Assembly (NCBI GenBank): GCA_963762525.1
Contig: CAVXKT010000003.1
Location: forward strand, 620,001-684,000
Direction: 5' to 3'
DNA from: DATFDN01 sp963762525
Lineage (GTDB): Bacteria > Pseudomonadota > Alphaproteobacteria > Acetobacterales > Acetobacteraceae
DNA length: 64,000 nucleotides
Each line of letters opens with the position of its first letter. Positions within the stretch are counted from its first letter, which is position 1. The notes under the pieces are model-generated. The model saw only the letters and a list, made by a program, of their open reading frames with translations. It was not told the DNA's origin and did not search any database. A program made the translations under genes and the position numbers. This document shows, piece after piece, positions 1-9,432 of this stretch.

Positions 1-272
1 AGCTCAAGGCCCTGGCCGACGCCATCGGCAAGCAGCTCGGCAGCGGGATCGTGGCGCTGGTCTCCACCGCCGACGGCAAGGCGAGCATCGTCGTCGGCGT
101 CTCGCCCGATCTGGCCCCGCGCTTCGACGCCGTGCAACTGGTGCGCGCGGCCTCGGCCGCAGTCGGCGGCAAGGGCGGCGGCGGCCGCGCGGACCTCGCG
201 CAGGCCGGCGGGCCGGAGGGCAAGCGGGCGGACGCGGCGCTTGCCGCGGTGCGGGAGCTGCTCGCGGCCTGA
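1..272 (+). CDS. alaS: Alanyl-tRNA synthetase, C-terminal end (partial)
   Basis: The window opens inside a reading frame whose last ~89 residues match the C-terminal DHHA1 region of alanyl-tRNA synthetase. It starts LKALADAIGKQLGSGIVAL and has the glycine-rich GGKGGGGRADLAQAGG segment near the end that is typical of this enzyme. AlaRS charges tRNA-Ala in the cytoplasm; this tail domain helps tRNA binding and the spacing of the editing domain. The frame is open from base 3, so the start lies outside the window. The stop at 270-272 faces the convergent alcohol dehydrogenase only three bases away. The identification rests on the tail alone but is distinctive. Confidence 0.9.
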   Translation, partial: LKALADAIGKQLGSGIVALVSTADGKASIVVGVSPDLAPRFDAVQLVRAASAAVGGKGGGGRADLAQAGGPEGKRADAALAAVRELLAA

Positions 273-275
273 GCG

Positions 276-1328
276 TCACATCAGGAACACGCCCTTGCCG
301 GTCGTCTGGGAATCGAACAGCCGGTACGCCTCCTCGGCCTGATCGAGCCGCCACTGGTGGGTGAACAGCCGATCGACCGGAATCTTGCGCTCGGCGATGA
401 AGCGCGCGCACTCGGCCTGGCCGGTGACCGAGAATGTCCATGATCCGATCATGGTGAGCTGCTTGCGCAGCACGTCGGGGCTGACGTCGATGGTTACATC
501 GTGGCGCTCGCCGACGAAGCACATCGTCCCCCACACCTTGACGCAGCGGATCGCTGCGATCCGGCCCTCGGGTGAGCTGGAGGTGTCGAGCGACAGATCG
601 GCTCCGCGTCCATGCGTCAGATCCTTGATAGCGCCCACCGGATCGTTGGAGCGCGGGTTCACCGTCTCGTCGGCGCCGAACTCCTGCGCCCGCTCCAGCC
701 GCTCGGGGCCGACATCGAGCGCGATGACCCGGGCGCCCATCGCCTTGGCGAGCTGCGTCGCCGACAGCCCGACCGGCCCCTGGCCGAAAATCGCGATCGT
801 GTCCTGACCCGACAGGTTCATCCGCCGCAGCGCACCCCACGCAGTGCCGGTGCCGCAGGAGATCGCGGCGCCGGTCTCAAACGAGAGCGATTCATCGAGC
901 GCCACCAGCGTGTTCGCCGGCACCTTCAGATACGGCGCATGGCCGCCATTGGCGTTGTTGCCGTAAACCTTGACCGGCACTTCCTGGCAGAGCTGCGACC
1001 ATCCCGAGCGGCAGTGGTTGCAGTGGTTGCAACCCTGATAGTGATGCACCATCACGCGTGCGCCGATCGGCCCATCCTGCTCGCTCACGCCGGCGCCGCG
1101 CGCGGCGACGATGCCGCAGGGCTCATGTCCGACGATCACCGGATCGGGGTTGGCCGGCAGCCCGCCGATCGCCTCCTTGGCGCCCTTGGGGCGACGGTAC
1201 TGGTGCAGGTCACTGCCGCACATGCCCGACGCCTTCATCTCGATCACCACTTCGCCGGCGCCGGGCGACGGGTCGGGAAATTGCATCAGCTCCAGCTCGC
1301 GCCCGCCGGTGAACACCACACCGCGCAT
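276..1328 (-). CDS. Zinc-dependent alcohol dehydrogenase family protein
   Basis: A 350-residue medium-chain dehydrogenase/reductase. The GroES-like catalytic domain has Cys37 in MCGSDLH and the GHE pair at 67-69 for catalytic zinc, and Cys100, 103, 106 and 114 for structural zinc. The nucleotide-binding fold has GQGPVG near 182-187. It should oxidise an alcohol or polyol with NAD(P); the substrate cannot be read from sequence. GGAGGAGCAAC precedes the ATG at 1328 and supports this start. It is the last gene of a minus-strand run after the alpha-hydroxy-acid dehydrogenase, suggesting joint use in small alcohol or hydroxy-acid metabolism (inference). Confidence 0.88.
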   Translation of the reverse strand: MRGVVFTGGRELELMQFPDPSPGAGEVVIEMKASGMCGSDLHQYRRPKGAKEAIGGLPANPDPVIVGHEPCGIVAARGAGVSEQDGPIGARVMVHHYQGCNHCNHCRSGWSQLCQEVPVKVYGNNANGGHAPYLKVPANTLVALDESLSFETGAAISCGTGTAWGALRRMNLSGQDTIAIFGQGPVGLSATQLAKAMGARVIALDVGPERLERAQEFGADETVNPRSNDPVGAIKDLTHGRGADLSLDTSSSPEGRIAAIRCVKVWGTMCFVGERHDVTIDVSPDVLRKQLTMIGSWTFSVTGQAECARFIAERKIPVDRLFTHQWRLDQAEEAYRLFDSQTTGKGVFLM

Positions 1329-1358
1329 GTTGCTCCTCCCTGGTTCAATCCGCTGAGC

Positions 1359-2468
1359 TTACGGCGCCTCGGCGGTGCGGAACAGCAGCGGAAAGGCGCT
1401 GTGGACATGCGGGGCGGTGACGGACGGCGCGCCGGGATGAAGATGCGACCGGCTCAGCTCGGACAAGCGGGTGACGCCGGTCAGCGCCATCGCCACCGCC
1501 ACCTCCTGCTCCAAAATCTCCAGCATTCGGCGGACCCCCGCGGCCCCCTCGGCGGCGAGCGCATAGCAGTAGAGCCGGCCGAGCGCGACCGCATCGGCGC
1601 CAAGCGCGATCGCCTTCACCACGTCGGTGCCGCGGCAGAAGCCGCCGTCGATAACCACGCGCGCCCGCCCGCGCACCGCGTCGAGCACTTCCGGCAAGAT
1701 GTCCATGGCGCCGCGCCCGTGATCGAGCTGACGGCCGCCGTGATTGGAGATGTAAACCACGTCGACACCGTGTTCGCACGCGATCGCCGCATCCTCGGCG
1801 GTGGCGATGCCCTTCAGGATCAGTGGAATGGCATGCCGAGACTTGAAGTGTACGACGTTGCGCCACGAGAAGCCGGCCTGAAACTCGTGCCCGGTCGCAG
1901 CCGAGCGCCAAGGCTTGATGAAGCGGGCGGCGATGTCGCGCTCACGGCGGGAGTAGGCGGCGGTATCGACGGTGATGCAGAAAGCGTCGTAACCGGAATC
2001 GATCGCCCGGCGGGCGATGTCGTCGGTCCACGCATCATCGCCGCGCACGTAGAGTTGGAAGATTTTGGGCCCGGGCGCGGCGGCCGCGCTCTCCTCCAGT
2101 CCCGGCTTGGTTACGGAACTAACGATGACGGGAACGCCGAACGCCGACGCACCGCGCCCGGCCTCGGCGGCACCGTCCGGGTGAAAGGACTCGAGCGAAC
2201 CCACCGGGGCCAGCATCACCGGGATTCGCAGCCGCATTCCGAGCAGCGTGGCACCTGTATCGACGCGGGCGACATCGCAACAGACGCGCGGGCGTAGCGC
2301 GACCTGATCAAGCGCCAGGCGATTGCGGCGCATCGTGGTCTCGGTCTCGGTGGCACCGACCAGATAGCCCCAGATGTGATCGCTCAGCTTGGCCCGCGCT
2401 GCCGGAATGAACTCGTGCAGCGTCTGGTAGTCGCCGGCGAGCTCGGTCAGATGGGGCGCGTCGGGCAT
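1359..2468 (-). CDS. FMN-dependent alpha-hydroxy-acid dehydrogenase (lactate dehydrogenase/glycolate oxidase family)
   Basis: A 369-residue TIM-barrel flavoprotein of the LldD/glycolate oxidase/mandelate dehydrogenase family, which oxidises L-2-hydroxyacids to 2-keto acids. The signature SNHGGRQLDHG (241-251) holds the catalytic His243, and VIDGGFCRGTDVVKA followed by GADAVALGR forms the FMN phosphate site. Tyr140 in FQLYVRGD and the VDT stretch at 167-169 also fit. There is no cytochrome b2 or membrane extension. GGAGG lies about eight bases before the ATG. The exact substrate (lactate, glycolate or other) is not decided by the sequence. It sits between a secreted ankyrin-like protein and a zinc alcohol dehydrogenase, all on the same strand. 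Confidence 0.9.
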   Translation of the reverse strand: MPDAPHLTELAGDYQTLHEFIPAARAKLSDHIWGYLVGATETETTMRRNRLALDQVALRPRVCCDVARVDTGATLLGMRLRIPVMLAPVGSLESFHPDGAAEAGRGASAFGVPVIVSSVTKPGLEESAAAAPGPKIFQLYVRGDDAWTDDIARRAIDSGYDAFCITVDTAAYSRRERDIAARFIKPWRSAATGHEFQAGFSWRNVVHFKSRHAIPLILKGIATAEDAAIACEHGVDVVYISNHGGRQLDHGRGAMDILPEVLDAVRGRARVVIDGGFCRGTDVVKAIALGADAVALGRLYCYALAAEGAAGVRRMLEILEQEVAVAMALTGVTRLSELSRSHLHPGAPSVTAPHVHSAFPLLFRTAEAP

Positions 2469-2486
2469 CGCAACACCTCCGGCCGT

Positions 2487-3134
2487 TCAGCGTCCGCCGA
2501 AGCCGAGGAATCCGGCGCGCGGGACCGGCGCCCCGCCGTCGCCGGCGAACAGGGTGGGCAAGCTCGGCTGGCCGGGCGCAACAGCGTTCGCGCGCGTCAG
2601 GCCGGCTTGCGGGCGCTCCCGGGTGGCGCGATGAGCCGTCCCCGGGTTCGATGACGTCGGCTGCGCCGCCGCCTTCACGACCGGCACCGGCGAGGGGGTG
2701 CGCATCGACAATAACAGGAAGCAGATGTCGTTGCGGCCAAGGTCGATCGCCAGATCGAGGGGGGCCAACCCCAATTCGTTGGTTGCCGACAGATCGGCGC
2801 CGCGCCCGAGCGCATCGCGCACCGCGACCATGTCGCCGCGATTGATGGCGTCGAACAGCTCATCGGTCGGGCTCATCATCGACGGGATGCGCGTCGGCGG
2901 GGCAATCGCACTCTGCTTCGGCGCCACCCCGGGGAGCGCCGCCGGCGCCTTGCGGGGCGCCTTGACGCTGTTGTCGAGCGCCTCCTTGCTGAAGCTGGGC
3001 GGGGTCCCGCCCTGCAATCCGATCCCCTGCCCGGGGTCGCCGATTCCCTGCGCGTGCGCCGACCCGGCACCGGCGCAAAGCAACACCCCGATCGCGAGCC
3101 CTCGGAGGGTCGCGCGAAAACTCCCAGCCGTCAT
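2487..3134 (-). CDS. Secreted protein with a short ankyrin-like segment
   Basis: A 215-residue protein with a clear signal peptide: a hydrophobic stretch at 10-25, then GSAHAQG with probable cleavage after AHA. A Pro/Ala-rich linker follows. Residues ~90-145 resemble one to two ankyrin repeats (DELFDAINRGDMVAVRDAL, then LGLAPLDLAIDLGRNDICFL). The C-terminal third is low-complexity Pro/Ala/Gly ending GFLGFGGR. It is therefore probably periplasmic, perhaps binding a protein partner through the ankyrin turn. No enzyme motif is visible. The first residues give a normal signal peptide, which supports the chosen start. The precise role is unknown. Confidence 0.7.
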   Translation of the reverse strand: MTAGSFRATLRGLAIGVLLCAGAGSAHAQGIGDPGQGIGLQGGTPPSFSKEALDNSVKAPRKAPAALPGVAPKQSAIAPPTRIPSMMSPTDELFDAINRGDMVAVRDALGRGADLSATNELGLAPLDLAIDLGRNDICFLLLSMRTPSPVPVVKAAAQPTSSNPGTAHRATRERPQAGLTRANAVAPGQPSLPTLFAGDGGAPVPRAGFLGFGGR

Positions 3135-3147
3135 GTGGTCCCCGCTC

Positions 3148-3627
3148 CTAGCCCGGATTCAGCATCCAGAATCCGGCGTCCAGGTACAAAATATAGCCGG
3201 TCCAAAGCAGTGAGGGAACCATCAGCGAAGCGGCGCCCCGATGCAGGGCGGCAAAGACCCGGACCACCAGGAGCAGCAGACCGAGCACGACGACGCCCGC
3301 TGTCAACGCCAGCAATGGGCTGCGGACGCCGAAGAAGAACGCGGCGCGGGCCGCGGTGGCGGCGAGCGCCCAGCCCCAGAGCCGCAAGGCGGCGGTGGTA
3401 CGCGCCGGACGCTCGATGCCGCGCCGCCAAGCGAGCCATCCGCCAAGCCCGCAACACAGATAGAGAAACGCCCAGATCGGGCCGAAGAGGCTGTCGGGCA
3501 CGGCGCCGAACGGTCGATGGAGCGAAATGTACCAGAGCCGCGCGGCGCCGGAGGCGATGGCGCCATCGGCCACTCCCACCAGCAGCGCCAAGCCGACGAA
3601 TCCCACCAGCGCTACGCCGGGAGACAC
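3148..3627 (-). CDS. tspO: TspO/MBR family membrane protein
   Basis: A 159-residue protein with five hydrophobic segments and the aromatic-rich pattern of the TspO/peripheral benzodiazepine receptor family: WYISLHRP, FGPIWAFLYLCCGLGGWLAW and a final SLLWTGYILYLDAGFWMLNP. Family members bind porphyrins and act in tetrapyrrole or stress-related transport in the outer or inner membrane. The start is a GTG at 3625-3627: no ATG or TTG lies between it and the upstream in-frame stop, and the resulting length is usual for the family. It heads the minus-strand run ending at the alcohol dehydrogenase. Confidence 0.85.
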   Translation of the reverse strand: MSPGVALVGFVGLALLVGVADGAIASGAARLWYISLHRPFGAVPDSLFGPIWAFLYLCCGLGGWLAWRRGIERPARTTAALRLWGWALAATAARAAFFFGVRSPLLALTAGVVVLGLLLLVVRVFAALHRGAASLMVPSLLWTGYILYLDAGFWMLNPG

Positions 3628-3747
3628 CGGTTGCGAAGCGCCCGGCGCCGAGCCCCACTCGTTTGGATCACCTATCTGGAAGACACATCTCCTGTTTTCC
3701 GGAAGGAGTGATCATTGGGTAACACCCGGCGGACCGATCGGTTTGCG

Positions 3748-5841
3748 CTACGCTCCCTCACGCCGCCAAGCCAGCAGCAACAGCCCAAGCAGCAGGGGCA
3801 GCGCAACCCCGGCCGGCAGCAATGGGAAGGAACTGACGCCGGTGACGACGTAGGCGCCGCGTCGCTGCAAGCCCATCCAGCCGGCCCCGGCCGCGGCGCG
3901 GTCCGGCTCGGTGCGACGCAAATCCGGCACCGTGGGCGGAACTGCGTCGCCCAGCCAATGCACGCCGCCGCCGGAGGCGCGGGCGAGCGGGCCGAGATGC
4001 TCGGCGGTGGCGCGCAAATCCTCCATTTCCAGCGGATTGGCGGTGCCGGCGGCGGCGCGAACCGTGCGCGCGCCATCGCTCACCTGCCAAACGCCGGGCG
4101 AGGTCGCTTGCGTCTCCCCCAGCGCGCGGCCGGGTCCGGCAGCGGCGAGCGGCAGTTTGGCGGTCTTGCCGTCGGGCGACGTGACCGTGACCGGCGGCGG
4201 CGGCGCCGAATCGGTAGAGCGGCGCTCGACATGCAATACGCCGTCGGCAACTCGCGCGGTCAGCGCGTCCGCCTCCAACTCCGGCTCCTTCATCAGCCAG
4301 TGCGCAACTCGACGCAGCAATTCGCCCTGCGGACCGCCGCCCTCATGACCGCGCGCCCAGAGCCAAATCTGGTCCGACAGCAGCAGCGCTACCCGGCCCT
4401 TGCCCTCCCGGTCCAGCACCAGCAGCGGCGTGCCGTCAGGAGCGGACATCAGTGTCTGCCCGCGCACATCGGCCGGATCGATGCGCCGGTACCACTGGCC
4501 CCAACTCGGCGCGGCGGCGGCGTCGGGGGGATTGGCGCCGGCAAGCCCCTCGGTTACCGGATGGCGCTCGCCGAGCGCGGTCAGGCGCGGGCGGAAGGCG
4601 CCGTCCACCACCGCGCCGGCCGGTGCCGGTACGGCCGGCAACACCGCCGCGAGGGGCGTGCTCGCCAAGGTCGCCGCGCCCGCGAATTCCGGCCCCACCG
4701 ACAGCAGCAACGCGCCGCCGCCCTGCACGTAGCGGGCGATGTTGGAGAGATAAGGAAGCGGCAACAGCCCGCGGTTCTGGAAGCGATCGAGGATAATGAG
4801 GTCGAACTGGTCGATCTTATCCTGAAACAGCTCCCGCACCGGAAAGGCGATCAGCGAGAGTTCGTTGAGCGGCGTCAGGTCATCTTTTTCCGGCGGCCGC
4901 AGGATGGTGAAATGCACCAGATCGACGGCCGGATCGGCCTTCAGCAGCCGCCGCCAAGTGCGTTCCCCCGGATGCGGCTCGCCGGAGATCAGCAGCACGC
5001 GCAGCCGGTCGCGAACTCCATTGATTTGCACGACGGCGGTGTTGTTAAGCGTCGAGACCTCACCGGGCAGCGTGTCGGCCGCCAGCTGAACCACGATCGG
5101 CCCGGCCCGCGGGATCGGAACCTCGATCGCGGCGGGGCTGTCCACCGGCACCTCCCTAATCTCCGCCGGCTCGCCGTCGCGGCGGATCGTCAGGCGGGCC
5201 GTGGCGGCGGGGCGGCGAACGCCGCGATCGTCCACTTCCACGCGCAACGTCACCGGCTTGCCGACGATGCCGTATCCGGGCGCCTCCAGGATGCGCAGCG
5301 TGCGATCGATCTGCTCGCCCTTGGCGGGGATCAGCACGTTCAGTGGGCCGCCGGCGGGGGGCGCGGCGGGAATATCATGGACCTGACCGTCGGTGATTGC
5401 GATCGTGCCGGCGAAGCGGGCGGGCGGGATGTCGGCCACGGCCCGGCCCAGTGCGGTGAACAATTGCGTCCCCGACCCGCCGCCTTCAGGAACCGTCACG
5501 GTCCGGAGTTGCAGATCCGGCGCCTTGCCGGCGGCGTCTTCGACCGCACGGCGAGCCGCCTCGGCGAGCTTGGCGCGTTCACCGATATTCATCGAGGCGG
5601 TTTGGTCCACGACCAGCACCCCGATATCGGGTAGGCCCGCGCGCGTCTCCTCGGTGAGCCGCGGTCCGGCAAGCCATAGCAGCAGCGCGGCGAAGGCGGC
5701 GGCGCGCAGCACCGTCCCGCGCGCCCGCCGCGCCGCACCCGCCGCCAGCAGCAGCGCAGCGAACGCGGTCAACGCCCACAGCAACGCCGGCGGCACCGAC
5801 GGGTCGAAGCGGAGCGCGGCGATGGCGTTGATCGGGTGCAT
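3748..5841 (-). CDS. VWA-like/glutamine-amidotransferase-like membrane protein of the MoxR-DUF58 cluster
   Basis: A 697-residue inner-membrane protein. Two hydrophobic segments sit at ~18-38 and ~47-60. A von Willebrand A-like strand follows with VVDQTASMN (D79, T81, S83), a MIDAS-type DxTxS rather than the common DxSxS. Around 250-420 there is a region resembling the class I glutamine-amidotransferase-like fold seen in this family (LLISGEPHPGERTWRRLL). A final helix lies near the C-terminus (LPLLLGLLLLAWRREGA). It is the last gene of the cluster: the TAG of the upstream DUF4159 gene directly abuts its ATG. The family is thought to work with MoxR ATPases in envelope processes, but the biochemical role is not established. 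Confidence 0.78.
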   Translation of the reverse strand: MHPINAIAALRFDPSVPPALLWALTAFAALLLAAGAARRARGTVLRAAAFAALLLWLAGPRLTEETRAGLPDIGVLVVDQTASMNIGERAKLAEAARRAVEDAAGKAPDLQLRTVTVPEGGGSGTQLFTALGRAVADIPPARFAGTIAITDGQVHDIPAAPPAGGPLNVLIPAKGEQIDRTLRILEAPGYGIVGKPVTLRVEVDDRGVRRPAATARLTIRRDGEPAEIREVPVDSPAAIEVPIPRAGPIVVQLAADTLPGEVSTLNNTAVVQINGVRDRLRVLLISGEPHPGERTWRRLLKADPAVDLVHFTILRPPEKDDLTPLNELSLIAFPVRELFQDKIDQFDLIILDRFQNRGLLPLPYLSNIARYVQGGGALLLSVGPEFAGAATLASTPLAAVLPAVPAPAGAVVDGAFRPRLTALGERHPVTEGLAGANPPDAAAAPSWGQWYRRIDPADVRGQTLMSAPDGTPLLVLDREGKGRVALLLSDQIWLWARGHEGGGPQGELLRRVAHWLMKEPELEADALTARVADGVLHVERRSTDSAPPPPVTVTSPDGKTAKLPLAAAGPGRALGETQATSPGVWQVSDGARTVRAAAGTANPLEMEDLRATAEHLGPLARASGGGVHWLGDAVPPTVPDLRRTEPDRAAAGAGWMGLQRRGAYVVTGVSSFPLLPAGVALPLLLGLLLLAWRREGA

Positions 5842-8553
5842 CTATTGGCCCAACCGCTGCAGGATGGCGGGAACGTGGACCTGATCGCCCTTGTAGTTGC
5901 CGGTCAGTGCATAGACGACGAGATTGACTCCGAAGCGGTAGGCGAGCAGCCGCTGGCGCTCGCCGCCCGGGATGGTGGCCCGGGGATGATGGCCGTCCGC
6001 GTCCACCGCCCAGGCCCCGGCCCAGTCGTTGCCGCCGATAACGACCTCGCTCACCCCGTCATTCGTGCGGTCCTCGTCGCGCTGCACCCAGACCGTGCCG
6101 CCGGTATAGCGGCCAGGGTAGTCGCGTAGCAGGTAAAAGGCACGCGCCAGCACGTGATCCACAGTCAGCGGCGCCAGCGGCGGGATGGCGAGGCCGCGCG
6201 AAATCCGCCGCAGCGCCGCATCGGCGCCGGGTGCGAAGCCTTCGCCGGAGCCCGAATCGGCAGTGTCGATCAGCAAGATGCCGCCGCGCGCCATGAAGTC
6301 ATTGAGCGCCCGTGCCTGGTCGGCAGCGAGCGCCTCTGCCGCCCCGGTGATCGGCCAGTAGAGCAGCGGATAAAAGCTGAGATCAGTGCTACCGGGCGTG
6401 ACCCCGTCCGGCTCGGTCAACGTCACCGCGGTGCGTTCGTTGACGAAGATCGACAGCCCCTCCAGCCCTTGGCGGGACAGCGTGTCGGTCTGCTGATCGC
6501 CGGTCAGCACGTAACCGAGCCGTGTCGCCAGTGCCGGATTGGGCGCAGTCTCCAACTCGTCGGCGGCTCGGGCACCGCCGCCGGCCAACAGCGCACCGGC
6601 CAGCAACGCCGCCGCCAATCGTCGCCGGCGCGGTGGACGCAGCAGCCCCCGCAGCAGCAGTGCGATCAGCAGGTCGAGCCCGAGCAGCCCGATGGCGGCG
6701 GCAATCAGCGGCGGGCCGAGCGCGCGTACCGGCGCCGTCCCGGCCAGCGGCACCTCCCGCGCTCCGGCGATGAGAGGAGCCGGCTCCGGAATGGGGAGCG
6801 CGTTCGACAAATTGAGGGCGCGTCGTCCGGACTCCGGCCCGTAGAGGCCGGGCGGATGGCGGGGCGAGACCACCGTATTCGAAAAGGCTTCCTCCGACAA
6901 TGGCGCGGCGGCGGCGGACGGACGCCCGAGCAGGCCATAGCCGTCGAGCGTCTGCTTCGGCGCCAGCAGGGCGGTGCCGCTGGGCGGCGCGGTCACACCG
7001 GCCGACACCGCGACCAGCCGGCGCAGCATGTCCACAAACAGGCCCGACAGCGGCAGATTCGACCAGTCGGCGTCCGCGGTGACATGGAACAAAACCACCC
7101 GCCCGCGTCCCCGCGCCGCTTCCGTCACCAGCGGCGTGCCGTCGGCGAGCCGCGCCCAGGTGTGCGCGGCGAGCGCCGCCGAGGGCTCGGCCAGCACCTG
7201 ACGGGTGATCCGCACATCGGCCGGTACGCTCAGTCCGCCAAAGGGTGAGTTGGCCGGGAACGGGGCGAGCCCGGCCGGGCGGCTCCACGACATCGCCCCG
7301 CCAAGCTCACGGTCCCCGCCGAGCAGGGTCACCGGCAGCAGCGGATCGGCTTCCGGCGTCGCCGCCGCCTCCGCCAGGTGCGGACCGGCGAAACGGATCA
7401 GCACGCCGCCGGCTTCCACCCAGCGGGTCAGCGCCGCACGCGTGGCCGAATCCCCCGGCAGCTCGTCCGGGATGACCAACACGGAGACGTCGCGGGTGAG
7501 CAGCGTGGCGAGATCCGCCTCGCGCAGTTCGGCGAATGGGGCGAGAGCGCGGCGGACGTAATAGAGCTGACCGACAAAGGGCGCGTCCGCCTGTCCCTGG
7601 TCGCCGGCGAGCACGAGGCCCACGGGCCGGCGGCGCAAGCCCTCGTCCAGCAGCGCTACCGACCCGGCCGAGGGCGCTCCTTCCAGAACCAGTCGCGCCA
7701 TGCGGTTGCGCAGCTCGGGCGGGGAAGTGATCTCGGCCTCGCCGGCCGCGGCGCCCGCCGGAATAGCGATGTCGGCACGCGCCAGAGTGCGCCCGTCACC
7801 GGTCTGGCCCAGCACCGCGACCCGCGCGGCGGTCGGTTGAGGCGGTTGCACCACCCGCGCGAGCAGCCGGTCCCCGGCGGGCGGGGCCAGCAGCATCCGC
7901 GGCGGGGCAAGCGCGCAACACACCTCGTCCACCGCACCGAAATCGCGCAGAGACCGCGCGAAGTCGGCGAACCCGGCGCCGTCGGTCAGTCCGTCCGCCA
8001 CATACACTGCGCCGCCGAAGACGCCGCGCAGCGAACCGAGCGCCGACGCCGCACCGACACGGTCCGCCGGCCAGGGAAGCGGACGCAGAGTCGCCAGCCG
8101 TGAGCGCAGATCCTCGGGCGCCATGAGCGGCGTGGCGGCGGGCCGGTTGGCGGCCTCGTCATCGGCGGTGGCGAGCAGCGCCACCTGCCTGTGCGCGCGG
8201 GCGGCACGATCCAGCGCCAGATTGGCCGCCTGCATCCGCCGCGGCCAGTCGGCGGCGGAGGCCCAGCCGTTGTCGAGGACCAGGAGCAGCGGCCCGCGGC
8301 CGGGCAGGACCGAGCCCGAGTCGAGGACCGGCCCCGCCAAGCCGATGATCACCAAGGCGGCGGCGAGGATCCGCAGCGCCAACAACCAGGGCGGGGTGCG
8401 GGCCGGCGTCTCCTCGCGCGGCTCAAGCCCGGCGAGCAGGCGGATCGCGGGGAAGCTCTGCAGGCGCGGCGCCGGCGGCGTGACGCGCAGCAGCCACCAC
8501 AGCAGCGGCAGCGCGGTGAGCGCCAGCAAGACCCAGGGTGCGGTCAGGCTCAT
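5842..8553 (-). CDS. DUF4159 domain-containing membrane protein with N-terminal BatA-like region
   Basis: A 903-residue protein. The N-terminal BatA-like part has two membrane helices (VLLALTALPLLWWLL at ~8-22 and LRILAAALVIIGLAGPVL at ~65-82). A VWA-like domain follows (LLLVLDNGWASAADWPRRM), then a large middle region and a central membrane pair near 640-680. The C-terminal DUF4159 domain contains NGGILL-type glutamine-amidotransferase-like strands (FMARGGILLIDTADSG). Its ATG overlaps the TGA of the DUF58 gene by four bases and its TAG touches the next ATG, so translation is probably coupled. The MoxR/DUF58/DUF4159 arrangement recurs in alphaproteobacteria; the function is not settled. Confidence 0.85.
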   Translation of the reverse strand: MSLTAPWVLLALTALPLLWWLLRVTPPAPRLQSFPAIRLLAGLEPREETPARTPPWLLALRILAAALVIIGLAGPVLDSGSVLPGRGPLLLVLDNGWASAADWPRRMQAANLALDRAARAHRQVALLATADDEAANRPAATPLMAPEDLRSRLATLRPLPWPADRVGAASALGSLRGVFGGAVYVADGLTDGAGFADFARSLRDFGAVDEVCCALAPPRMLLAPPAGDRLLARVVQPPQPTAARVAVLGQTGDGRTLARADIAIPAGAAAGEAEITSPPELRNRMARLVLEGAPSAGSVALLDEGLRRRPVGLVLAGDQGQADAPFVGQLYYVRRALAPFAELREADLATLLTRDVSVLVIPDELPGDSATRAALTRWVEAGGVLIRFAGPHLAEAAATPEADPLLPVTLLGGDRELGGAMSWSRPAGLAPFPANSPFGGLSVPADVRITRQVLAEPSAALAAHTWARLADGTPLVTEAARGRGRVVLFHVTADADWSNLPLSGLFVDMLRRLVAVSAGVTAPPSGTALLAPKQTLDGYGLLGRPSAAAAPLSEEAFSNTVVSPRHPPGLYGPESGRRALNLSNALPIPEPAPLIAGAREVPLAGTAPVRALGPPLIAAAIGLLGLDLLIALLLRGLLRPPRRRRLAAALLAGALLAGGGARAADELETAPNPALATRLGYVLTGDQQTDTLSRQGLEGLSIFVNERTAVTLTEPDGVTPGSTDLSFYPLLYWPITGAAEALAADQARALNDFMARGGILLIDTADSGSGEGFAPGADAALRRISRGLAIPPLAPLTVDHVLARAFYLLRDYPGRYTGGTVWVQRDEDRTNDGVSEVVIGGNDWAGAWAVDADGHHPRATIPGGERQRLLAYRFGVNLVVYALTGNYKGDQVHVPAILQRLGQ

Positions 8554-9432
8554 CGGGCCGACAGTGCCGAATAGAGCGTCAGCAGCGCGGTTTCGGGCGG
8601 GTGATCGGTGCGGTGCATCCCGAAGCCGAACCCGATGGCGCGACAGCTGGCGAGCAGCGTGTCCTGCAGCGCCCGCAGCCGCGCTCCGTAGGCTTCGCGC
8701 AAGCCTTCCACTCGCGGCACCAGGAGCGGGGATTCACGCTCCAGACCGGTGAAGCGGTACTCGGCCTTCGTACGGCAATATCGTCTCGGCGGGATCGAGC
8801 ACTTGCAGCAGGTATCCGGAAGCGGGCAGCGCGGCAAGCCGAGATATCAGTGACTGCCATTCCGCAACATCGGTCAGGAAGTCGCTGATCAGAACGATTT
8901 TTGCGTGCCGCGGCAGCGGCAACTCCGGGGGCAGGCCCCCGGCACCGTCGGTGCTCAGCATGGTGGCGAGCGCATTGAGGCCGGCGCGGCCTGAGACCGC
9001 GCGGAAGGGCCGGGCGATCAGCGCCGCCCGCTCGCCGCCGCGTAGCAGCAGAGCCGCCAGCGCCAAGATCAGAAGCTCCGCCCGATCGCGCTTGGTCGCC
9101 GTCGCCGCCTCCGAGCGCCAGTCCATGCTGGGCGAGGCATCGCGCCAGATGCAGACGGTCTGCGCCGCCTCCCACTCGGTCTCCCGCACGAACCAACCGT
9201 CGGGCGGCGTGCGACCGGATCGGGCGGAGCGGCGCCAGTCGATGCGGGCCGACGGATCGCCGGGCGCGAAGCGGCGAAACTGCCAGAAGCTGTCGCCGCG
9301 CCCGGATCGGCGCCGCCCATGCACGCCCTGGGCGACGGTCGCCGCGACCCGTTCGGCGGCCACCAGCAACGCCGGCAGCCGCGCGGCCAATGCCTCGGCA
9401 TGGCGGGCGCGGGCGCGGGCGCGCCACCTCAA
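8550..9432 (-). CDS. DUF58 domain-containing protein (one frameshift)
   Basis: Two overlapping frames give one DUF58 protein of about 293 residues. The first covers the N-terminal two thirds, with SGRGDSFWQFRRFAPGDPS and the IDWRRSAR motif that defines DUF58, through LLQVLDPAETILPYEG. The rest (FTGLERESPLLVPRVEGL to the end) is in another frame. Removing one C near 8757 (GTACCGC) restores a continuous family-like sequence, so this is a single-base insertion or a sequencing error. The start is a TTG overlapping the MoxR TGA (TTGA). DUF58 proteins accompany MoxR ATPases, often as the partner whose VWA-like fold meets the ATPase. Confidence 0.85.

Noticed and set aside
612..2297. Long plus-strand open frame across the alcohol and hydroxy-acid dehydrogenase genes
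   Set aside because: It is the antisense shadow of two genes with clear active-site motifs; its translation is Arg/His/Gly-rich with no family features, as expected at this GC level.
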